From assembly GCA_027924585.1 (NCBI GenBank), contig BSBM01000047.1, positions 26,901,001 to 26,965,000 of the forward strand: a stretch of DNA of 64,000 bases, given 5' to 3'. Both the position numbers and the translations under genes were made by a program. A model generated the notes under the pieces. It was not told where the DNA came from. It did no database searches and saw only the letters and a list, made by a program, of their open reading frames with translations. The stretch is from Larix kaempferi. Lineage: Eukaryota; Streptophyta; Pinopsida; Pinales; Pinaceae. This document shows positions 34,195 through 45,748 of this stretch, in pieces (position 1 is the first letter of the stretch; each line of letters begins with the position of its first letter).

Positions 34195-36310
34195 TAACAT
34201 GTATGAGAAATGATATAGTTTTATCACACCCATTGTTAACTTTTGTGAACCATGGTTGGATTAGGTTAGGTAAGGTTGACTATGGTTAACCATATTTGAT
34301 CATAGTTGACCGTAGTCAATGGTTAACTATGGCAGAGTACGGTATATTATGGTTAACCATGGTTGGCCATGTTTAACTATGTGTGACAATGTTTGAATGT
34401 AATTAACCATGTTTGATTATGGTTGACTATTGACGGCTATATTTTACCATGGTTGAGAAAGTTAAACCTTGGGTAAACATAGTAGACCATGGGTGACAAA
34501 GGTTGACTTTAGTGAACCATGTTTGACTTTTTTGGACATTGGTTACCCATGGTTTATTTAGTTTAACCTAGTTGACTTTATCATGGTTGAATATGGGTGA
34601 CATTGGTTGACATTGTTGACTTTTGTGTCCCATGGTTGACTTTAGTTAGGTAAGGGTGAACATGGTCAATAATCATTGTCTAGGTTTGGCCAAGTTTAAC
34701 TATGTTTGACTATGGTTAACTCTTTTTTGAAAATGGTTGACTATGGTTGATAATGGTTAATAGTGGTAGAGTATGGTTGGTAATGCTTGACCATGTTTGA
34801 CTAAGTTTGATCATGTTTGAATGTTATTAACCATGTTTTATTATGGTTGGATATTGTTGACTATATTTGATCATAGCTAAGAAATTTAAATCGTAGTTAA
34901 TAGTTGTTGACTATGGTTTGACCATGGGTGACAAAGGTTGACTATGTTTATCATGGTTGATTAAGTTTGACCATAGTTAACCATGGTTGGCAATTGTTTG
35001 ACCATGGATCCTTGTTTTTTACCAAGGTTGACCATGGATAAATGTGGTTGAGTATGGTAGACAATGGTTGACGATTGTTGGCCATGTCTAACTATGTGTG
35101 GCCATGGTTGAATGTCATTAAACATGTTTTATTATGGTTGAATATTGTTGACTATATTTGACCGTGGTTGAGAAAGTTAGACCCCGGTTAACCATATTGA
35201 TTGTGGTTCAACCATGGGTGATGAAAATTGACTATGTTTACCATGGTTCACTAAGTTTGACAATGGTTAACCATGGTTGACAATTTTTAAACATTCATTG
35301 ACTCTGGTTATCCATGGTTAATTTAGTTAAGCATAGTTGACATTATTGAACCATGGTTGACTATGGATTACATTGGTTACCTAAGGTTAACCAGGTTTGA
35401 CTATGATTGATTATAGTTTGAAAATGGCTAACTATGGTTGACCATGTTTAACCATCATTAGTTATTGTTGACAATGGGTGAGAAATTATGGTTGAATAGG
35501 TTTGACCATGTTTGACTTAAATGGACGATGGCTAACTTTTGTTAACTATAGTTGAATTTAGTTAGTTTATTAAATATTATTTCACCATGGTTGACTTTAG
35601 TTAGCCCTTATTGACTTTTGTGAACTGTGCTTGAATATAGTTGACTTTAGTTAGGTAAGGTTAACCATGGTTAATTATCATTAACCAAGCTTAACCATGG
35701 TTAACCATGTTTGACTATGGTTGACCCTAGTTTGAATATGGTTGACTATAGTTGACCATATTTAACTATCATTGACCATTGTTAACGATGGATGGGAAAT
35801 GATGGTTGAATAAGTTTGACCATAGTTTACCATGGTTGAATATTGTTTGAGCATGGTTTATTTTATTTGACCATGACTAACTGTGGTTAACTATGGTTGA
35901 CCTTAGTTAGTTTGCCCAGTTAGATATTGTTTAACCATGGTTGACTTTAATGAAGCATGGTTGACTTTGCTTAACTAAGGTCAACTTTAGCTAGCCATTA
36001 TTGACTTTTTGAACTATGCTTGAATATGGTTAACTTTGGTTATGTAACGTTGTCCATGGTCAATCATCATTAACCAAGTTTGACCATGGTTAACCATGTT
36101 TGACTATGGTTAACCCTAGTTTGAAAATTGTTGACTATGGTTGACCATATTTAACCATAATTGACTATTATTGATCATGGGTGATACATTTCACAACATT
36201 TATCTTGGCTAACTTTATGTAGACATGATTTGACCATGATTGTCTATTGTTCATGATGTTTGGCTATAGCTTGAACATGCTTGACAATATTTTGAACATT
36301 TTTTACAATA
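34195..36310 (+). repeat. Degenerate short-period array of TTGAC/CCATGG units
   Basis: About 2.1 kb in which ATGGTTGACT, ACCATGGTTAACC and ACCATGTTTGAC follow one another almost without gap, a period of roughly 10-12 bases. Both TTGAC(C/T) and the palindromes CCATGG and GTTAAC are very frequent. Some longer segments repeat: ACCAAGTT(T)GACCATGGTTA near 35685 and 36070, and GACTATGGTTGACCATATTTAA near 35740 and 36130. Divergence is high, so the array is old. It has no coding potential. Confidence 0.9.
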
Positions 36311-38240
36311 CAACACATACTTTATTTTATGTATTTCAATATACTTTCCACACCAAGGCCCGAAGGTGTTTCTTATTTCTAAATATGTTTCAACCTTACA
36401 ACATTACATACTGAATTGGACATTGTTTAGTACTACCTTCTTGTTTAATACTACTTTATTCTTATCTGAAATTTCTTGGTTGAGTGAAGCCTTAAGAAAG
36501 TTAGTATTCTAATTATCCCCATATGTTATGGCCCTACATAAGGGAAAACCCTTTATTCTCAGTGTTTATATTGATTGGGAAGAAAGATATCCTTAGGATG
36601 TTATTCCCTTATTACTACCAAGTTTGAAGACTCATTTACACTAAATCATTATCATAATGATTTGGTCACAAATAAGTAATCTTTATATTTAACTTGTATA
36701 CGTTATTTATAAAGGTATTTATAAAGGTAGTTCTTTTTATATTTAAAATTTCTAGAATATTTATAAATATATTTGTATGGTAGTGACTATATATTTTGCT
36801 CACATAAAAAATAATGAAATTTAAAAATAAGAACTCATTTAACTAACTCATACATTACTGGTGTATAGTTTTAAAACAAATGTTTGGTAGAGATAGAAAC
36901 GTTTCCATGGTGTAAGATGTAATTTACCAACTTTAATATTTTAAACGTCACAAATAAGATATGATCCTCTTAAACAAATCGCATTCCAATTCGATATAAT
37001 TATGCATAATTTACTTGTAACTAATGTCATAATCCATTTTGCTGAAATAAATGGTGTAGGGCAACATTTCAATCACGTAATAACTCCTACCATGATTATA
37101 GTTGTTTTGAAAAGCATAAATGATTTTATATTTTTTCTAATTGCAAGATGTTAATGAGGATGCCATATTGTTAATGATTTTCTATTTTTTCTAATTGCAC
37201 GATGTTAATTAAAATTGGTTAATTATAATAAATATGTGCAATATAATACGTGTAATAGTTTGTACAATGAAGGTTGGGAATGACGAAAGTGTTTTTATCA
37301 CATATTTTTAGAGAAAATTAAATAATTAAGAATGTATTTTTCAAATGTAATATATAATAGTGTGTGTAAGTTAATGAGGGTTTCTTTTGACACGTTAGAT
37401 GTAATATAATACTGAAAAAATAGACATCCATCTACTTACATGGATTTTTTGAGACATATACACAATTAATCTTGCGACGAGTTAAAAAGATGAAACGTAG
37501 CAAATTGAAAAAAGTTTACAAATATATAATTTTTTTATATTGAAAATGTTCTTAACTATCTAAAGTTTGATCATTTGTAACAGGCACTTTCTATTTTCTA
37601 GACAAATTATAAGGTATATGTTTTTGTGGGTTCAACCTTTGAGTGCCTAAATGATAGAATCAACTTACGAAGACTAGTTGACATATAGAGAACTAGCACT
37701 AGTGCACCACTATTTTTCCCAAAACATTAATAATTTTTAATTTTTTCTTTAATTATCTACGTGATCGAACCTCGAGAAAAATATGCCAATTGTGGATGCA
37801 GGCTTTGAAGGTACTAATGAAACTATTTTAAAATGGTTTTTTATAGCATGTAGAGGTCCATGTCCTTTAGTGCACCATACAATTTTTTTCAAAATGGTTG
37901 AGAAACAAAAGAGTTATGGGCGAAACACTAACGATGTGTTTTTTGAGTTAAGGAGTCATGACACAAGAAATATAAGAAAAAAATAGAAAAACATGTATAT
38001 TATTTTTAAAAATTACACATTTGGAATCTACAGAAAAAAATGTTATCTGTGTATAAAATTTCATACAAAATGATGGTGTGTAGCACACTGTAACTACCAA
38101 CTAAACACAAGCACACTTAAAAAATTGGATACAATGTTCAATTAGCCATGGTATATCATATTCCAAGGCACATGCATGGTAAATCAAAAGCAAAGTCTAA
38201 AGAAGACACATAGGCATAGGAATTCCACACTATCTCCTCT
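36311..38240. other. AT-rich spacer, no gene recognised
   Basis: TAGTGCACCA recurs near 37700 and 37868, each followed by a T-rich stretch, which may mark a degraded small DNA element. A 67-codon frame at 37783-37986 shows no known motif. Confidence 0.5.
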
Positions 38241-38259
38241 GGAGGTTCGACATAGTGCT

Positions 38260-38675
38260 AAGTAATGCGCTCACGTTTTGTTTAAATTTAAATTTTAAAT
38301 CCCTCTAAAACACAATGCGCACGCGTTTTATATTTACATAACACGTGCACATTTTATAGTTACATAATGTGTGCATGTTAGTGTAACAATATAATTTTTT
38401 TTGCCGAAGGGGGTGTATAATTTTATTTTACGTCAATTATAATATTGAAAATAATTCTTGGTGGTAAGGGGTTAGAGGTAGAAAAATGGAGCTGAGAGGT
38501 GGTAAGGAGTTAGATGTAGAGAAAGGGGGGTGGGGGTGGTAAGGGGTTAAAGGTAGAGAAAAGGGGGTATGGGGTTAATGGGTTAGAGAGAAACATAGAT
38601 GATGATAGGTGAAGGGAGAGACATTGGGGGGTGGTAAGGGGTTAGCGGTGTCATGAGAGAGGGGTATTTCATGGA
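38260..38675. repeat. Alternating CA/GC tract followed by a small GA/telomere-like block
   Basis: 38265-38380 carries AATGCGCTCACG, AATGCGCACGCG, ACACGTGCACA and ATGTGTGCATG. 38456-38675 is a short block of GGTGGTAAGGGGTTAGAGGTAG units, the same text type as 21.3-25.7 kb. Confidence 0.7.
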
Positions 38676-38763
38676 TTCCACATATAGCCAACCTAAGGCA
38701 TCAAATATTACAAATATAGGACTTCAAGGGGATAACCATCAAGCAATAAATGCTATATTTTTT

Positions 38764-38903
38764 CTAATTTGATGGACACAATCCAACAGAAAATGGTTGT
38801 GTAATTTATCACTGCAAGGGTGGGATAACTCCCTTCAAACAATGTCATCGTCACAAATCCACGAAACGGGATAAGGGTGGGAAACAAATTTTAAAATACA
38901 ACA
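38764..38903 (+). repeat. Direct repeat left of the sacsin-like fragment
   Basis: Matches 40131-40268 (CTAATTTGATG(G/C)ACACAATCC ... AAATTTTAAAATACAAC) with scattered changes and indels. The right copy follows directly on coding sequence, so this left copy is probably a duplicated tail of the same exon. Confidence 0.85.
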
Positions 38904-39179
38904 ACCATTACAATATGTGTGTCATCCTTTTTATTAAATTAGATATTATTGCAAATATATAAGCCTCTCGTTTTCTTTCCTATTTTGAATGGAAAATTAT
39001 TGTTTTCATTGCAGATATTGGATTTAAGAGCATTTTCTTAGTTGCAATCCAACCTTGCATTTTCAGAAACAAATTTAGGACAAGATTTAATGAACCTCCA
39101 TCGATTTTAATATTTGGTATATTAATCCCAAATGAATAGAAGATAGGGCATGCACAACACAAATCGAATTAATTTATGT

Positions 39180-40200
39180 ATGTCGGCTTCCCAATACTAT
39201 TATAGTTCAACCCCTACTCCCTGAGAAGGTTGAAGCTGTAAAGAAACAAATCTCGAGTATTCATCCTGAAGTTCTTTGGTTTATTTCTAAGATAAAAGAA
39301 TCTCTCAATTCATGAGATGGAACATATGTATATTAACAGGATTTATGCAATCTCCGTTTTACGAGAAACTAACCTTAGAACTTCTCGGAGTAATGGCAAT
39401 GAATCCTTCATTCTGCATTTGTTAACAGAAGGGGATCAATTTACAACGACACAATGTAGTTATTACATGTGGAGGCAATGGTTTCATGTGGAAGATGAGT
39501 GTAGGGTTGAGCAGAGGAAAGATGTCAAAAAATGGGCTATTACATTAGCTTTTCCATTGGGCGAACGACTTACAGGAGGAAATATGGTGGCTGAGAGGAT
39601 TCTATGATTTTATTCCCACATAAATGGTATTCTCCCTATATTTAGTCATCTGGTTGGTTGAACGACCTACCTAAAAATAAGTACATTGAACTTTTTTATT
39701 TCTTTGCTGAAAATTTAAAGGGACTTTCAAGTCACCAGCAAAAAGCTCCTTTGTTGAAGTATGTAAGTTCTTCCAACAACACAAATTTGGAAAGTGTATC
39801 AGATGTTTCCATCTACACTAAAATTTATTCTCCTAGTATCTGAATGTGGGAATATCGGTAGGGAACAAGGCTCTCCAAAGTATTTTTTGCCTGCACCCAT
39901 GAGTCACTGGGCTAGGTTAATGGAAATGAATCCCTAGAATACTATGGTATTTTCAACCCTTTCTGAAGATCACCTTACATTACAACCTTGTGCAGGAGGT
40001 TTGATGTATTCAGTTAATGGTTTCGTTCCATGCCTTTGAATACACCTTGATGTAGTAGATATTCTAGAATTATTTCCCCCAAAATCCAATCTTCGTGTTG
40101 TTTCCCATGCTTTGAAAGACTGTAACTTTTCTAATTTGATGCACACAATCCAATGGAAAATGGCAGCGGAATTCATCACTTGAAGGGCGGGTTAAATCCC
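39180..40200 (+). pseudogene. Sacsin-like (HSP90-type chaperone) gene fragment
   Basis: Plant sacsin homologues are giant proteins with repeated HSP90-like ATPase regions. Here the plus strand reads, in order and over several frames, VEAVKKQISSIHPEVLWFIS (about 39229-39288), KIKESLNS, then SFILHLLTEGDQFTTTQCSY, WRQWF, RVEQRKDVKKWAITLAFPLG (39500-39560), KYIELFYFFAENLKGLSSHQ and APLLKYV (39680-39760), and SPKYFLPAPM near 39880. The order and wording agree with what I remember of the region after the ATPase modules of plant sacsin-like proteins. Stops and frameshifts are frequent and most of the gene is absent. No introns can be placed. Identification is from memory. Confidence 0.6.
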
Positions 40201-40268
40201 TCCAAAAAAGTCGTCAGCAAAAATCCATGAAAATGGATAAGGGTTGGAAACAAATTTTAAAATACAAC
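40131..40268 (+). repeat. Direct repeat right of the sacsin-like fragment
   Basis: Second copy of 38764-38903, 1367 bases downstream. Confidence 0.85.
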
Positions 40269-40852
40269 CTAACCCCCAACCCCCACTCCATATCTCTCCC
40301 CGCCTCCTCTTTGTAACCCTTACTAACCCCTAACCTCTAACCCCTCTCTCTAACTCTTACTAACCCCCCTATGTCTCTAACTCTAACCCTTTAACATCCC
40401 CTCTAACTCTAACCCTTTAACATCCCCCCTCTCGTTCTACCTCTAAGCCCTTACCACCCCCCAATTCATTTGAATATTCTTTCCACTAAACCAAACAATA
40501 TAGTTATAAGGTTAAATATAGTGATAAAAGTGTAATGTTAAATATCGCGACAAAATTGTAATGTTAAATATCGTGGAATAAGTGCGATGTTTCATATCGC
40601 ACACGCATTTTATTGAACATAAAATGCGTGTGCGTTCTATTTAGACAAAACACATACACATTTTTGTTAACAAAAACACATGTGTGTTATGTTTACCTAT
40701 GCTCCTAAACCGCCAAACCCTCTAATACATCCCCTACAACTCCCAAATACCCCCACGTTAATATAAAACACCCCTGCAACCCACTAATACCCCATTATCT
40801 CTCTCTCACACACACACATGCATCCATATGCCCCCCCCTACCACTAACGCTT

Positions 40853-40893
<41 letters not shown>

Positions 40894-41826
40894 TCCACTC
40901 CCTAAATCTTACTAACTCCTCCTCTCACTCTTTCTCCCTTTCTCCACTTACCCCCAATATCCTAACACCTCCCTTTCTCTCTACCTCTAAACCCTTAACA
41001 ATCCCCCTCCATCACTACAACTAATCCCTTAATGATACCCCGACCCCCCATCTCTCTCTCTACCCTCCTTCCCCTAACCCTTACTAACCCCTTCTCTCAC
41101 ACTTTTTCTCCCTTGTAGGGAGAGGAGGGGCTAATCCCCATTTGTCTCTACATCTAATCCCTTACCAACACCTAAATTCTCTCCATTTAACTATCTCTCT
41201 CTCTCTAACCCCAACACTCATGCCCCTCACATATACCTCCCTTCCCCTTAATCATCCTTATCATCCCCAAACCCCTCACCCTCTCTCTCTCTACCTCTTT
41301 CCACCCCCAATATCTCTCTCTCCCCGTAACTCTTACTTACCCCCAATATCCTAACACCCCCCTCTGTCTCTACCTCTAACCCCTTAACAATCCCTCTCTG
41401 TCTCTACCTCTAACCCCTTACCACCCCCTAAAGTATCTCCCTTTACATCTCTCTCTCTCTCTAACCAAATTTACTCATGCTCCTCACCTATACACCCCTT
41501 TCTCCCTAATCACCCTTCTCATCCCCAAACCCCTCTCTCTCTCTCTCTCTCTCTCTTAATAACCTCCTATATCTCTCTCTCCCCCTAACTCTCACTTACC
41601 CCCAATCTCCTAACATGCCCCTCTATATCTACCTCTAACCCCTTAAAAATCCCCCCTACATCTCTACCTCTAACCCCTTAAAAATCCCCCCTACATCTCT
41701 ACCTCTAACCCCTTACCACCCTATAAAGTCTCTCCCTTTACCTCTCTCTCTCGCTAACCCAAATACTCATGATCCTCACCTATAGCTGCCTTTATCCCTA
41801 ATCACCCTTCTCATCTCCAAACCCCT

Positions 41827-41878
<52 letters not shown>

Positions 41879-42669
41879 ACTCCCAAATCTCTCTCTCTAA
41901 CTCTTACTAACCCCTTATATCTCTCTCCCCCATAACTCTTACTTTCCCCCAATATCCTAACACCCCCCTCTATCTCTACCTCTAAACCCTTAACAATCCC
42001 CCTCTGTCTCTACCTCTAACCCCTTACCACCCCCTAAAGTCTCTCCCTTTACCTCTCTCTCTCTCTAAACCAAACACTCATTCTCCTCACCTATACTCCC
42101 TTTTCTCCCTAATCACCCTTCTCATACCCAAATCCCTAACCCTCTCTCTCTCTCTACCTAACTCTTACTAACACCCTATATCTCTCTCTCCCCTAACTCT
42201 TACCTACCCCCAATATCCCAACACTCTCCTATGTCTCTCTCTTTACCTCTCTCTCTCTCTCTCTAACACAATCACTTATGCTCCTCACCTATATCCCCCT
42301 TTCTCCCTAATCCCCCTTCGCATCCCCAAACCCCTAGCCTTCTCTCTATCTCTTTATACCCCTTGAAACCCCCCAATCTCTCTCTCTCTCTCACTCTCTC
42401 TTACTAACCCCCTATATGTCTCTCCCCCCTAACTCTTTCTTACCCCCAATATCCTAACACCCCCCTCTATCTCTACCTCTAACCCCTTAACAATCCCCCT
42501 CCATCTATATGTCTAACCCCTTACCACCCCCTAACGTATCTCCCTTTACCTCCCACTCTCTCTCACTCCCCTACTCATCCACCTACACCTAAATCTGACC
42601 TCTCGTCTCTCTCTACCCCTTAGCTCCCTAACCTTTACTAACCCCTTCTCTCACTCTCATTCTCCCCCG
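40269..42669 (-). repeat. CT-rich, telomere-like satellite block
   Basis: Pyrimidine-rich on the plus strand: (CT)n runs alternate with CTCTAACCCCTTACCACCCC and CCCCAATATCCTAACACCCC units, the reverse-strand form of the 21.3-25.7 kb block. A unit of about 450-480 bp repeats several times, as judged by CTCACCTATA...CCCTTTCTCCCTAATCACCC at about 41480, 41780, 42090 and 42290. An alternating CA tract (TCGCACACGCATTTTATTG... at 40597-40690) lies in its left part. Confidence 0.9.
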
Positions 42670-42742
42670 CAAGGAGAGGAGGAGGTAAGCCTACAGGGGA
42701 GAACATGAGATAGAGAAGGTGTTAGTAAGGTTTAAGGAGTGG
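42627..42742. repeat. Inverted junction where CT-rich text flips to GA-rich
   Basis: The left arm CTAACCTTTACTAACCCCTT and CTCTCACTCTCATTCTCCCC (42627-42666) is mirrored by GGGGAGAACATGAGATAGAG and AAGGTGTTAGTAAGGTTTAA (42699-42738). Purine-rich text then continues to about 42810. A weaker switch of the same kind sits near 41112-41130. Confidence 0.75.
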
Positions 42743-42810
42743 AGGGGGGAGAGAGAGGGGGGCTGGAGGGGGAGGGGGAGAGAGGAGGGGGTTTGTGTAT
42801 TGAATCCTTT

Positions 42811-43436
42811 ATTTGGTGCCCACGAGAATCTTTTTAATGTTTTAGGGTAACTTGGATTATTAAAAAAAAATTTAGAAGGTTGTGTGTTTCTCTCTACCTA
42901 CAAGTAGATTGTGCCATTTGGTTTGATGTTCTATGTAAAAATATAATTATTGTTATTAACAAGCAAAAATGTTGAATGTAAAGTGAGAGAGTGAGGACTA
43001 ATTTAAGAGTTGGGGGGGTGTGTGTTAGGGATGTTAGGGGGTTAAGTCATGGAGGGTTGTTAAGGGTGTTAGGGGTTAATACATAGGGGGTGCGGGAAAT
43101 GTTCAATAATATGTTATCTGTGGAGCTACCTTCTTAAATGTTGTTGATCGTTAGTAAATCAAAACGTGTACGCATTATATAACTACAAAATGCATACACA
43201 TTTTGCACAAGAAAAACATGTGTGCATTTTTTCGCCTATATAGATAGTGTGCATTGTTGTCTAAGAGACACTCTAACAAGAATATGAAGAAACAAGACAA
43301 TGCACACAATTTTATATTACATACACAACATACACTCTCATTGCAAGAAAGTTTGAACACAATTGAGTATTTCATTGAGACCGTCTCCATCACAAGTTCT
43401 ACGAGGATTGCTTGGAGGGGAAAAAGGCATTGGACA
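42811..43436. other. Spacer with alternating tract
   Basis: 43010-43100 has GGGATGTTAGGGGGTTAAG-type text, and 43160-43255 has ACGTGTACGCATTATATA, AAATGCATACACATTTTGCA and ACATGTGTGCATTTT. No gene recognised. Confidence 0.5.
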
Positions 43437-43912
43437 AGGTTCAAGAGTCCAATAGAAAAGCCATCTCAAATTCTCCACCATTAAATTTCTTACAATTTAT
43501 GAACATCAAATGCAATATTTCATTGACAATTGTGGTGGAGAATAGATTCAATTGAGCAACAAAAACACCGAGGTTGGAGAATGTCATATTGAGGAGCACC
43601 ATAGACCATCCCCACCATTGATGGTTTTACAATTGAGGAGCATCAAAGGCATCATCTCATTGATCATTTTGGTGGAGTGTAGAAACTATTGAGTAAGAAA
43701 AATACCTAGCTTGAAGAATATCCAATTCAGAAGCACCATAGACCATCTCCACCATTGATTTTCTTACACTTGAGTAGTATTAAAGGAAATTTATCTCATT
43801 GATCATTGTGGTGGAGTATAAAACAATTGAGCAAGACAAAAAATAATCTTGGAGAATCTCCATTTGAATAGAACCATAGATCATTGATCATTGTGGTCAT
43901 GGAAAATCTAAT
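43437..43912 (+). repeat. Tandem repeat, about 138-bp unit, three to four copies
   Basis: The phrase GCACCATAGACCAT(C) recurs at about 43596, 43733 and 43871 (spacings 137 and 138), with TCATTGATCATT(T/G)TGGTGGAGT in between. A more diverged copy precedes from about 43437. Copies differ by 10-20 percent by eye. Confidence 0.8.
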
Positions 43913-44029
43913 AAATCGAAAAGGAAAATCTGCAAGGAAGAAACTACCCGAAGAGATCATTGAAGAAATGACATGACCAATCGAAGACATTCTGTGGACA
44001 CTTAACCAATTCTGGTTGCATAGGATTTC

Positions 44030-44317
44030 ATGATTCTTCCAACCAATCCACAACAAGAAAGACGGTCGGATCATTCACTTGCAGGGCCTTTGATTTCCAC
44101 AACATTTGAAGAACAAGCAACCCATGGCCCCGATCAAGGAGTAAAACGTATGTGCACAACAAGGCCACTTGAAATAATGAATGATTTGGTAGGTTGTGGT
44201 TATACAAGTGACAAATTTAGAGAGTCGTTGCATGGTGAATATATGCTCGAAGAATACAATGTCATTGAGATCATCCGAGAGGATTTTCTATTTCCATCAT
44301 CCAGCTTCCAGAAATAG
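44030..44317 (+). CDS. Short ORF of unknown function
   Basis: A 95-codon frame with MCTTRPLEIMNDLVGCGYTS and SLHGEYMLEEYNVIEIIRED. I recognise no domain. It could extend upstream without ATG (LINRKGKSARKKLPEEIIEE in another frame near 43920). Composition is less AT-rich than its surroundings. May be the tail of a transposon protein; doubtful as a gene. Confidence 0.25.
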   Translation: MILPTNPQQERRSDHSLAGPLISTTFEEQATHGPDQGVKRMCTTRPLEIMNDLVGCGYTSDKFRESLHGEYMLEEYNVIEIIREDFLFPSSSFQK

Positions 44318-44739
44318 AAAGAAGGACATGAAGCTATTGTTGAAACGCCAAACTGACCAAGTGATGAATATCCAACCTCCCTACCTCCATTAGCAAGTTT
44401 ACGAAGAGGAACTCCAAAGCTCATACAGATTGATGAAAGTCTCATTGGTTCACTTGAAGGTATGCTATCTAAACGCAGTATTGCATATCAAACTCTCAAC
44501 AAATACTTGTTAAGTATTTTGATTCTAAATGTGATGGAGATAAATGTAAATAATTTTTATCATTATTAAAATCTAGGAGTACGACTATTGTTAGGAGAAA
44601 GTTAAATGTAAATATGGTAAACAGTTCTGAACCAAGTTCTCATATTGTTAAAATTTTAGTATATGCATTTGGTACAATTGGAAAGAAATTTTGTTCAAAG
44701 GATCATAATGTGGCTTGTCATGCGTTGTCACAATAAATA

Positions 44740-45045
44740 TTGAACAAAATCACTAGGGCCCTTCCTCTTCTTAATCCTACATTCAAACTTATTAATTTGA
44801 ATGCCAAACCACTCCGTAGGTATTGTGTTAGAAGGGAGCAACTGGAAATTGGGAAAATAGATGCCTACGCCTTCATTGGTAGGTTTCTACTCTCTGATAT
44901 GAAGCCCATTGATATAGTAAAGGGACTAGTGCAAGATTTTTGGCATGACAATACTAGACCTTATTCCAACAAAAAATATGTACTCAAATTTAGAACAACT
45001 TCAATTTTATTAAACTTGGACTTATTAGGAAAAATTTGGACATAA
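44740..45045 (+). pseudogene. DUF7869-family protein, N-terminal-type fragment
   Basis: Contains EIGKIDAYAFIGRFLLSDMK and LVQDFWHDNTRPYSNKK. The FWHDNTRPSSN-like motif is, from memory, typical of the region ahead of the DUF7869 domain in plant transposase-like proteins. It ends where short AAAGTGTGAATTT repeats begin. It lies on the opposite strand to the larger fragment at 45749-49321, so it is a separate insertion or a rearranged piece. Confidence 0.4.
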
Positions 45046-45370
45046 AAAGTGTGAATTTAGACTTTGAAAGTGTCAATATCGACCTTTCTAAAGTGCAAAA
45101 TTAGGTTCTGAAAGTGGCAATATTAGATTTGAAAAGTGTGTTTTTCTATTTGAATAGTGTGTTTTTATACTACTTATGAACCCTTAAATTGCAGTTTTTT
45201 ATTATGAAACTATGAATTTCAATTCAAAAAGTGTGAATTTCAAATCAAAAAATACAAATTCTGATTTGAAAAGTGTGAATTTCAAATAAAAAAATGCAAA
45301 GTTTGATTTGAAAAGTGCAATTTTCATTTGGAAATGTGCAACCTTTTAAGGTGAAAAGTGCAATGTCTAT
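45046..45370 (+). repeat. Degenerate short repeats of AAAAGTGTGAATTTC type
   Basis: At least seven imperfect copies of a 25-30-base unit GATTTGAAAAGTGTGAATTTC, plus shorter GAAAGTG(G/T)CAAT variants. No coding meaning. Confidence 0.75.
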
Positions 45371-45748
45371 AATATTCAGTCCTTGTTTGAAAACAAATTT
45401 CATCAGTTCTTGTTTCTTTTTTGATACAGTATCAAGAATATCTATCTTTTTACATAAATAATTTAAATAGTTTCCAAATGAGGCTGGAATTCTGTATGTA
45501 ATATGTATAGGCACAACTTACTTACAAAGTACTAACTCTTAAACGGTGTATTCTGCATCACGGTAGTAATTTTCCTAAAATTCCTAGAGGCTCGTGGAAT
45601 TCCAGATGATCGACATTTTCTCGCTAATCCAGGTTGATAGAAAAACTAGAAGGATTGTAACAAAATATAAATTTGTTGGGCTAAGATCACATCAAATGAT
45701 ATCCATAGGAACATCCATCCCACTCTCAACACTATACCCCATATGTTC

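Noticed and set aside
39317-39607. Treating the 96-codon frame as an independent small gene
   Set aside because: Its content joins with neighbouring frames as sacsin-like sequence broken by frameshifts.
40269-42669. Possible true telomere or subtelomere
   Set aside because: The units are variable and CT-interrupted, lie between transposons on both sides, and no uniform TTTAGGG array is present.
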